Shown here: positions 52,201 to 60,000 of the stretch, one piece after another
How positions within the stretch are numbered: position 1 is the stretch's first letter
Layout: every line of letters begins with the position of its first letter
Source: Membranipora membranacea
Lineage: Eukaryota > Bryozoa > Gymnolaemata > Cheilostomatida > Membraniporidae
Assembly: GCA_914767715.1 (NCBI GenBank)
Contig: OU612067.1
Location: forward strand, 27,194,162-27,254,161
Reading direction: 5' to 3'
Length of the DNA: 60,000 nt
Notes under the pieces: generated by a model
Told to the model about the DNA's origin: nothing
The model's input: only the letters and a program-made list of their open reading frames with translations
Databases searched by the model: none
Position numbers and translations under genes: made by a program

Positions 52201-54215
52201 AGGTTCAGGATACACAATACACTTACCTGCAGCCGGCATCATTGGTGGAAGTAAGATTTGTGGAGGGCCACGGCCAGGCTTGTTTTTACTGTTTGCCTCC
52301 CATCCATCCACAGCAGCTCTAGACTGGGTATTACAATGACACATGGATAAGTGATGGATGGTGACTAATATTATATGCACAGTACTATCTTTTTAGCTGT
52401 CTTGACGGTCTTGACCAGCTTTATTGGTAGGGGCGAAGTCGTCCCCCCACCAACAAAGCTTGTCCAGACAGACTATATCTTCCTGTAAACCTTTTATTCG
52501 ATTTCAGACCACAGATAACCTTTTATGAGACTGCTAAATCTGGAATCAGCATATCCCAAATTTCTGATTCATCAACCCAGTCGAAAACAGACTAGCGCAT
52601 TGCTGCTCAACTCCTGACAAGTTTATTGTCAGGAGAGCGAAGAGAAAGGATATTTTTTAGCAATTAGCTATTCTCAATCAAGACTAAGCAGTTTTTACGT
52701 TTTCGGGACTGTATGTGATCCGCAACCTTGAATCCTCATCTGCAAAACAAGAGACTCACAGCTAAGTCAAACAACTTCATTCCTGTTCCATCTGCTCGTA
52801 AAGCGCTTGTCTCCAGGTACAGACTAAATTTGAATTTAGCAGCCATTTTTTTGCCTTCCTCGTAAGAAACACACCTCTCTCCTGTCACGCTCCCACTTCC
52901 TCTTAGATCTGAGATATGATTGTTGGTAAAGACAGACACAAACCAAAGCATTCGATAGTGAGGCGGCTAATACTGCTGTATTATGCTGGATTTAAGCACA
53001 GGCAAATAATCGTAAACTTGTATTAATGAAAAGAATTGATAGTGTTGAAATGGCCCTTGAAGACTGAAGCGATCAGGGTTTTTGGTATCGTTCTAGAGTT
53101 TTCAGTTCAGCTCTAGGTTCAAACACAACCTTTGGCCAGTGGCAACTGATTTTCATTAAAAGTTGAGATGAGAAGGATGCTTTCAGTTTAACAGCACGCA
53201 AAGACCTATTGGTGCGACAAACGAGAATCGCTTGAAAGAGCTCCTTCCAAAATATAGCTTACATCACACTCCATATAATATATGGAGTGTTATGTAAGCT
53301 ATATTATATTATATTATAACGAGCATATTTAACCCAACTGTTGGCCTTCTTGCCATTGTGGGCTTTTTGTGGCTTTACTCCTGTAAAAATTATTACACAT
53401 TAATTTTGTTTCTGTTTCAGTTTGTGGATGTATATCATGGTTTTTAATGAATGAGATTAGTTAGCTCCAACAGACTGATTTATGATTCATAATTATCATA
53501 TATTAATTCGGAAGAACAAAACCCCACTTACCACTCTTGCAGCCAACGAGTATTCTGGGCGCATCTTTGCAAAAATGCTCAACTTCCGGAATCCATACTG
53601 TCTCTATATTTTTGAAAGAGTTGACATTGGATATGTCAAAGCAAATAAAGAGAACATCTGTCTGTGGATAGCTGATTTTTCGTATTTGAATATAGTCCTT
53701 CTGAAGCACAAAGTAGTGAATGCTGTAGATGCGATGCATGCGTCAGAAATCTTACAAGGTACTGAGCTACATAAACAACAAAAGGCATGCTTTTTAGGGG
53801 CCTCATGAATCTTGGGCCATGCATTTTTTGTTTATGGCTAATAAGCTAGTATAGAATTAACAATCAACTATAAGATAAGCACTTTTTTACCATTGTCACT
53901 AACCTCTCCAATTATATCCCACAATCCTAGACTGTAGGATTTACCATCAACTATCACAGGACACGAATAACCATCATGTTGCTTTGGCACATATAGGCTG
54001 GGAAATTTCCCTTGCGTTATGGTGATTAGCAGACAGGTTTTACCTACAAAAAAACGAGATATTTTTCTCCCAGGTCCTGAGATTGAGTAATCTTTACAGG
54101 CTTATCTAGGCAGAAACTTCGAGGGCTTGTAATTGATCAAGAAAATGAAGCAAAGACACTCACCCACATCCGCATCACCAGCCACCACAAGTTTTAATTG
54201 TCTTTCTGATAGCAT
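49233..54215 (-). CDS. RhoBTB-type atypical Rho GTPase, tandem copy 2, C-terminal CAAX
   Basis: Same role and domain order as copy 1. Eleven exons of exactly the same lengths as copy 1 encode 608 residues: 54164-54215, 53904-54043, 53532-53700, 52760-52908, 52227-52323, 51776-51963, 51245-51407, 50703-50933, 50086-50177, 49688-49999, 49233-49466. The P-loop is GDADVGKT: an Asp replaces the Gly of copy 1, at the position of Ala13 in Rac1. Switch I is YVPKQHDGY and DxxG is WDIIGE, so the Thr and Gln of classical Rho are again absent. G4 GCKSD and G5 ETSAL are kept, so nucleotide binding is plausible but hydrolysis doubtful. BTB motifs and the C-terminal 77 residues are close to copy 1 (12 differences in the last exon). 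It ends RGCVIM, a CAAX-like motif. All junctions are GT/AG and in frame, so it appears functional. Intron 8 carries an extra insertion of about 350 bp. Confidence 0.9.
50300..50675. mobile_element. Insertion with internal inverted repeats in RhoBTB copy 2 intron 8
   Basis: Copies 1 and 2 align in this intron except for about 340 extra bases in copy 2. The extra DNA contains a perfect 26-bp inverted repeat (50477-50502 and 50549-50574, core GACATGTCTTACAGCAC) that extends imperfectly outward. It looks like a foldback-type element. The ends and target duplication could not be fixed. Confidence 0.55.
53252..53304. repeat. 53-bp palindrome in RhoBTB copy 2 intron 3
   Basis: A nearly perfect palindrome centred on 53278 with one mismatched pair; the ends are ATATAGCTTACAT and ATGTAAGCTATAT. 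It sits in an AT-rich stretch and is not evident in copy 1. Confidence 0.75.
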
Positions 54216-54296
54216 TTCTGTACCTCAGGTGACAGGTGGCATTGCACCCCCTTAGAATGTTTCGCTTGCACGAGATGCAGTTCTATTTTATATGTC

Positions 54297-54304
54297 GTAG
54301 TAGT

Positions 54305-54347
<43 letters not shown>

Positions 54348-54349
54348 CT
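54297..54349. repeat. GTA/GCA triplet microsatellite upstream of RhoBTB copy 2
   Basis: GTA triplets flank a pure run of about 13 CAG triplets. The equivalent place in copy 1 (near 47585-47625) has only a degenerate GTA tract, so the CAG run expanded in copy 2. Confidence 0.9.
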
Positions 54350-54661
54350 AGGCCTAGTAGTAGTTTACTGTAGCATGATAAGAGAAGCGATGACTGGTCC
54401 TATCAATCATACATCAGTGCTCACATGTGTTTATTACTGAGAATTTTAAAGCTATAAATATCAACCAATGAGATGTTTTATTTGTTGTAATCATGGTTGA
54501 ATGACTTTACAAAATGTAAAATCAATGAACTAAACCTTTCGTTCATTGGTAAAATAGATCGCACTAGAGCTGGGAGTTAGAGACAACTCCTTGAATAGAG
54601 TAACTTCCTGCTATCAGTGAACAGTGGACGTCCACATTACGAGAATGCTATTGGTAATTAC

Positions 54662-55515
54662 CATCATGCGGCAGTACCAACACCATCATGCGGCGGTACC
54701 TACACCATCATGCGTCGGTACCTACACCATCATGCGGCGGTACCTACACCATTATGCGGCGGTACCTACACCATCATGCGGCGGTACCTACACCATTATG
54801 CGGCGGTACCTACACCATCATGCGGCGGTACCTACACTATCATGCGTCGGTACCTACACCATCATGCGTCGGTACCTACACCATCATGCGTCGGTACCTA
54901 CACCATCATGCGCCGGTACCTACACCATCATGCGGCAGTACCTACACCAGGGGTGCCCAACCTATGGCTCATGAGCCACCTCGGCTCATTTTGGCTTTTT
55001 GGGTGGCTCATTTTAATATTTGCAAATTTCACGCGCTTTTTGGCGCGAATTTCATGCGTTCAATTCATGCATGTACAATGTACATTAAATGTATGTATAG
55101 TGTATACAAGTTCATTGTACTGGGTGCCTGCATTGTAATATGTGTGTAGAGTTGTCTTCTTGCAGACCTGCCAACCTAAATTTTCCAAAATGCTTACAAA
55201 AATTTGCAAAATGCTTAAAATGCTTACAAAACTCCAGGGCGCCTTATATGACCAGAAATTGCCTCAAAATTTTTTTCGCGCTACGCGCATAATCTCACGC
55301 AATGACTTTGTTTTGGTATTTTTGCCAACACTTATACATGAATGAATATGATACATATATATCACTGACTGTTTCCATGTTGTCTACACGCGACGTGGTC
55401 AGCTCATTTGGTTTAATTGATTTTTGAAATGGCTCATGTGAGAGAAAAGGTTGGGCACCCCTGACCTACACCATCATGCGGCGGTACCTACACCATCTTG
55501 CGGCGGTACCTACAC
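54662..55515. repeat. 22-bp minisatellite, 15 units, split by a hAT-like insertion
   Basis: Thirteen 22-bp units fill 54662-54947 and two more follow the inserted element (to 55515). The core is CATCATGCGGCGGTACC followed by TACAC, with G/T and G/A variants. Because the unit is not a multiple of three and lacks stops, three open frames rich in His, Pro and Tyr appear; these are spurious. Confidence 0.95.
54948..55463. mobile_element. 516-bp non-autonomous hAT-like element with 8-bp target duplication
   Basis: Terminal inverted repeats CAGGGGTGCCCAAC and GTTGGGCACCCCTG bound the element. The 8-bp duplication ACCTACAC is at 54940-54947 and 55464-55471. CAGGGGTG-type ends and 8-bp duplications are characteristic of hAT transposons. 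There is no transposase frame, so it depends on one elsewhere. Confidence 0.9.
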
Positions 55516-57577
55516 ATGAAATCATCATTTTGTTGTATTTATATCATCACTGCCTTCTATGCTTCATGTTGAGAATTGATAAAGGCTACCGGTATCAGAT
55601 GACAGGTCACATCCAGAGGATACTGCTGTCCACCAATTTGGAGACAAGGCTTTGAGACTGTGTTTTAGATGATGTGAGATTGTTGCGCTCCTTGCCATTA
55701 CAAATTTGACACAAACACATTCCCCTTCTTTGTTTAAATCATTGAATAAAATCCAAAGCCTGAAATTTGCTTAATAATCAAAAATGACACCTGAAAAAAA
55801 ATCAAATCTTAATAGAATATTGTTATTTAAAAAAAGCTGTTATGCCATCAAGGAGTTGTCCTAGTATAAGATTGATAACTGACTCTTGGAGAAATAGCTT
55901 TTGATCAGATTGCAAATTTAATCTATTACGCTAATGAGACATAAAATGTCAACACAATTTTCTAGCTCTCCCCAATTTAATAAGCTGATAAAAGTCGCAT
56001 TTAGCACCTTGGATTTCAATGAGTGGTGAAATCATTACAGATGCATCAAATGGGTTTAGATTTAACTTCATTTTTATGACCATTTTTTATCTATGCAATT
56101 GGTGTGACAACACCAGTAGATAAATTCCCCATCAGCAATGCAATGAGACTAGAAACAGACCGCCTCCTTTGTCAAAAATATTGTGTAGGTGGATATTACG
56201 ATCAATAAATCTTATAATTCAATCCTACCTCTATATGTGAATCGAGTTGTGGTGATTGCCTGCCCTGAGCAGTAAAGAAGATAACTCCAATCTCATATAT
56301 TGCCTATACCAGGGAGGGTGTCTCTGCAGTCTCAAATGATCACACCAGCGCAGCCATAAAAAGACGTAACTGAAATGGGAGAACAAACTCCTCATTAGTA
56401 CCTCTGGATTGGTGATACTTTGTATGTTAATATCGCTCACAATATTCAGTGATCGCAAGAAGACTAAAATAATTTCAACCAACGTCAAAACACGGCAGCA
56501 AAGCTCTGGCGAAGGTCTGCTTGTGATTTTATCGAACCAGTATTAGTTCTAATATTGTAATGCTAAGCTAACTACACGATACTGATGGGTGAAAGCTGTC
56601 ATTGGAATGAATACAGCAACAAAAAGACATGAGGAATATAAATCTGCTTTTTGGGTAGTTTGATCTAGTGTCTTGCCTTTGCTTACCGAAGACTTCATTT
56701 TATTGCTCACGAGTGTCATTGTGATATACAATGCTAACTGATCAAAGTTATGTGACAATATCTGGTCTGTAAACTGGGTGTGCTTCCTATCAATATATTA
56801 ATCACTATATGATTGGGATTGATCTGTTTTGTCACTGTGCCAGCACTCCTCCTCTATATTCAAGTCCGAAGGTAACCCGTATACATGAGCAATCGTTCAC
56901 AATAAGATTTGGACGAACATGTGTATGAATATAATAAGTCAGGTCACAACGAGATGGGTAACTCGTCCCCCCGTACGTCCTGGGAAACCAAAAAAACTAC
57001 CTTCACTTAAGGTTAATCTTAAGTTTCCATTAACTTCAGCAGGTTCAAATAATTGTCTCAAGCCCAAGCTCAATACCCACAGGTACTAGCCAGTTAAAGG
57101 TTTTGTTTATTTAGTGTATGAACTAATAACAGGTTTTTTCTATAATATATATCCAGTTGTATTGTGTCGCATGAATATATTTCTTCAAAAATCAACACAA
57201 TTATTGTAAATGAATTGAAGCTGTTCATTGGTAAGCAGCTGTTGTAAGGCAAGGTAAGGTGTTTCCAAGGTTGTTTTTAAGAGTTGTGTCCTGCTTGCTT
57301 CTAGAAATACAATTTTTGCAAAAAATACTTGCAAGTAACTTTTGTGTAAGTTTTAGTCATGTTGGCTTAATCAAGATTTGGTTGAACTTGAGCCAATAAT
57401 TAATATAGGTTAGTACCAGTTTGTGGCAGGGCCCAGCTCTCTCCGGGTTTCGATCACATACTAGAGGGGTATTTAATCTAAATAATTATACATGGAGTTA
57501 TGCCAAGAAATAGTAACAGTTGAATTTTTAGATAAAGGTGTAACATTTTCTAACCAAACTTGAAAGATGTAATTTTA
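55516..57577. other. Gene-free region upstream of the RhoBTB pair
   Basis: The first 370 bases still match the upstream flank of RhoBTB copy 1 (48.0-48.19 kb). Beyond about 55.9 kb the sequence is unique in the window. No exon, RNA gene or repeat could be supported on either strand. Confidence 0.45.
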
Positions 57578-57846
57578 ATTAGATTACTCATCTTCGATGT
57601 CGTAATGAATACTTCGTGAATACTCTCGTGGCTGGACACTGCAATCTGTTGCTGCACAGGTACAAGCTTGGACTCACCTACAGTCCAACATGCTTATGTT
57701 TAGAGGAAGATGAGTCTCCACGGCACTTTGTAAAACACTGCACCCTGTTTAGCAACAGTAGGATGCTGTGTAACATTTTACTAGACACACCAATAAGTCT
57801 ATCAAGTATTATAGACTTCATCATTCAGACAGGTAAATTTGCCTGA
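57578..57846 (+). mobile_element. Non-LTR retrotransposon C-terminal Cys/His fragment
   Basis: The frame reads ITHLRCRNEYFVNTLVAGHC, then LLLHRYKLGL, then CLCLEEDESPRHFVKHC. This is the C-terminal domain typical of LINEs with an RNase H or CCHC end (AGHC...L.R..L...P.C.C...E....H....C). A stop lies just 5' in the same frame and the polymerase is absent, so it is a small dead fragment ending at 57846. Confidence 0.65.
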
Positions 57847-58120
57847 ACATTATAGCGTAAGTATTACTCTCAGTTACAGTATCACGGCGTGTACATGATA
57901 CTCATTTATGCAAGTAGTTTATAGTATTCGTATAACGAAAGGTAAATCGCTTACACATCCGTTATAACCATTTTACCTTTGGTCATGTAATTCATTTTAG
58001 ATGGACATCTACTCCAGAGTCAACACAAATACAAAATAGTGGATCAGTCTGCTCAATGCAGACACGGCCGGGGCTTTATTGCCCGTCGGGCTGCCAGGGT
58101 AGCTTCTGCCCTTATGCCTG

Positions 58121-59005
58121 CCTTGGCGTCAGCCTTGGCGTCAGCCTTGGCGTCAGCCTTGGCGTCAGCCTTGGCGTCAGCCTTGGCGTCAGCCTTGGCG
58201 TCAGCCTTGGCGTCAGCCTTGGCGTCAGCCTTGGCGTCAGCCTTGGCGTCAGCCTTGGCGTCAGCCTTGGCGTCAGCCTTGGCGTCAGCCTTGGCGTCAG
58301 CCTTGGCGTCAGCCTTGGCGTCAGCCTTGGCGTCAGCCTTGGCGTCAGCCTTGGCGTCAGCCTTGGCGTCAGCCTTGGCGTCAGCCTTGGCGTCAGCCTT
58401 GGCGTCAGCCTTGGCGTCAGCCTTGGCGTCAGCCTTGGCGTCAGCCTTGGCGTCAGCCTTGGCGTCAGCCTTGGCGTCAGCCTTGGCGTCAGCCTTGGCG
58501 TCAGCCTTGGCGTCAGCCTTGGCGTCAGCCTTGGCGTCAGCCTTGGCGTCAGCCTTGGCGTCAGCCTTGGCGTCAGCCTTGGCGTCAGCCTTGGCGTCAG
58601 CCTTGGCGTCAGCCTTGGCGTCAGCCTTGGCGTCAGCCTTGGCGTCAGCCTTGGCGTCAGCCTTGGCGTCAGCCTTGGCGTCAGCCTTGGCGTCAGCCTT
58701 GGCGTCAGCCTTGGCGTCAGCCTTGGCGTCAGCCTTGGCGTCAGCCTTGGCGTCAGCCTTGGCGTCAGCCTTGGCGTCAGCCTTGGCGTCAGCCTTGGCG
58801 TCAGCCTTGGCGTCAGCCTTGGCGTCAGCCTTGGCGTCAGCCTTGGCGTCAGCCTTGGCGTCAGCCTTGGCGTCAGCCTTGGCGTCAGCCTTGGCGTCAG
58901 CCTTGGCGTCAGCCTTGGCGTCAGCCTTGGCGTCAGCCTTGGCGTCAGCCTTGGCGTCAGCCTTGGCGTCAGCCTTGGCGTCAGCCTTGGCGTCAGCCTT
59001 GGCGT
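58121..59005. repeat. 12-bp satellite, about 74 identical copies
   Basis: The unit CCTTGGCGTCAG repeats without a visible change over 885 bp. Twelve is a multiple of three and no stops occur, so open frames of over 300 codons appear on both strands (Ala-Leu-Ala-Ser, Leu-Gly-Val-Ser, Leu-Thr-Pro-Arg repeats). They have no other gene features and are treated as artefacts of the repeat. It is much more GC-rich than the surroundings. Confidence 0.97.
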
Positions 59006-59747
59006 GGTATCTCTGTTTACATAATACACAACTTCAGAAGATCTCTTCAACCAGAACACGAACATTCTCTCAGTAATTCTAAACCATATAAACCTTCGAA
59101 TATTCATAATAATTATAATATTTCACATTTCATATTTATATTCTACATTTTTATCCATGAGTGGTACTCAAACTACAAACACAAAAATATTTTTCAGTGG
59201 CTATGGAACATTTAACCAGAATCGAACTTTACCTGTATAAAACACCACGACTAGAATATAAGCTAATATTAGAAATTCTAGTCATATCACTCTCACATGC
59301 ACCAAACTCTCTTAATACTCAACTATTCTACTCATTATACGGCGTGTAAATGTGTCGAAATATGACCACGGCATCAGGTGCTATGGGCTTTATTCCCATC
59401 AAAAAAAAGGTTGGGTACCCCTATTCCTAGTCTAAAATGGCGAGGGGCTAAGCACGTGGGCATTCAATTGTCAAAATCACGAAGCCAGCCTTTTCATATT
59501 TTCAAATAGCCCGGTCATTCCAAAAAAAAAAAAAAAATATTATATATTATATAAATATATATTTACATATATATACATATATATATATAATCAGTTGAGC
59601 CGTATCTGTCATATAATCGAACGAACCACCTCAGGTGCTCCACCCATCATCTCATCATCTCACATCACCAGCATAATAACACATTAGAATTCTCACATAT
59701 ATTTCGAAATAGCCTAGAAGAGCATATATTTTTTGTTATTGAATATA
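59006..59747. other. AT-rich, repeat-laden region without genes
   Basis: It contains the hAT-like end near 59409, a 15-base A run after 59521 followed by AT dinucleotides to about 59590, and AT-rich DNA leading to the SINE tail. No exon is supported. Confidence 0.5.
59409..59422. mobile_element. Solitary hAT-like terminal repeat
   Basis: GGTTGGGTACCCCT differs by one base from the right end of the 54948-55463 element and is preceded by a similar A-rich stretch. No matching left end was found nearby, so it is probably the end of a decayed or rearranged relative. Confidence 0.45.
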
Positions 59748-59995
59748 TAATAATATAATATAATAATAATATCAACTTTATTTGCTATTCAAGGCCCTTT
59801 TCGGGCAAATGAGAATATGCTTACATAAGATTCATCACATCTATTTAGCGCACTCCTGTACAAGGTAGGAGTGGGCAAGCTAGGCTATTGTTCGGAGAGC
59901 TCACCTCCTTTGGCAGAATGGGTAGTGACCGAGATTCGAAACTGCAACTGTCAGATTGAGAAGCCCGGATTCCTAACCACTACGCCACCCTATCA
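59748..59995 (-). mobile_element. tRNA-derived SINE
   Basis: On the minus strand the 5' part is tRNA-like. It has an A box TGGCGTAGTGG (59977-59987), a B box like GTTTCGAATCTC (about 59929-59940), and a closing GGTCACTACCC. A non-tRNA body follows, ending CCTTGAATAGCAAATAAAG and an ATT-rich tail near 59750. Pol III boxes, body and short-repeat tail together define a SINE. The 5' edge is within a few bases of the window end. Confidence 0.8.
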
Positions 59996-60000
59996 CATTC

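Noticed and set aside
54617-55149. Three overlapping His/Pro/Tyr-rich frames
   Set aside because: All are readings of the 22-bp minisatellite that run on into the hAT-like element.
54662-55515. Regular repeat array as a possible CRISPR
   Set aside because: The 22-bp units are contiguous with no unique spacers, and the setting is an intron-rich eukaryotic genome.
58039-59107. Open frames of over 300 codons on both strands with Ala-Leu-Ala-Ser, Leu-Gly-Val-Ser or Leu-Thr-Pro-Arg repeats
   Set aside because: They exist only because the 12-bp unit has no stop in any frame; there is no non-repeat domain, and three overlapping frames cannot all be genes.
59880-59995. A functional tRNA gene
   Set aside because: The A and B boxes fit, but the cloverleaf is imperfect and is followed by a SINE body and tail rather than a terminator.

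Overview
The window is eukaryotic, almost certainly animal, nuclear DNA. It is AT-rich, its genes are split into many short exons with GT/AG junctions, and introns are a few hundred bases to about 2 kb. It carries non-LTR retrotransposon pieces, a tRNA-derived SINE, a hAT-type element and several tandem repeats. RhoBTB and STK11IP (LIP1) relatives in one neighbourhood fit a metazoan. The mix of elements would suit an early-branching or other aquatic invertebrate, but I cannot name the species. No prokaryotic features were seen.

Layout, left to right. (1) Positions 32-9978, minus: an STK11IP/LIP1 orthologue, 14 exons read, 3' end off the left edge; one intron holds a LINE fragment. (2) A 2.6 kb head-to-head gap with one doubtful Cys-rich ORF. 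(3) 12576-18385, plus: TRMU/MnmA, the mitochondrial tRNA 2-thiouridylase, 7 exons, 381 residues, both catalytic cysteines present; its introns hold three foldback repeats. (4) 19317-27051, minus: an unrecognised 742-residue protein with an N-terminal PTB-like fold, a Pro/Val repeat region resembling VPV-type cytoskeletal repeats, and an Arg/Ser/Tyr-rich tail; 11 exons. (5) 28242-38367, minus: a second unrecognised gene that also begins with a PTB-like domain followed by a long disordered tail; one internal junction is unresolved. (6) A 4.7 kb gene-free gap with a 42-bp tandem repeat. (7) 43031-47471 and 49233-54215, both minus: tandem RhoBTB-type genes (Rho GTPase plus two BTB domains), each 11 exons with exon lengths identical one for one, each ending in a CAAX-like motif. 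(8) 54.2-60 kb: repeat-rich DNA with a 22-bp minisatellite interrupted by a hAT-like element, a retrotransposon C-terminus, an 885-bp perfectly uniform 12-bp satellite and a SINE.

The genes do not form an operon or one pathway. STK11IP binds the LKB1 kinase, TRMU acts in mitochondrial translation, and RhoBTB proteins are usually Cullin-3 adaptors. The most original content is the pair of neighbouring PTB-plus-disordered-tail genes and the RhoBTB tandem pair, whose GTPase switch region differs much more between copies than the C-terminus does. Exon boundaries were set by hand from splice consensus and reading phase; no alignment or transcript data were available.
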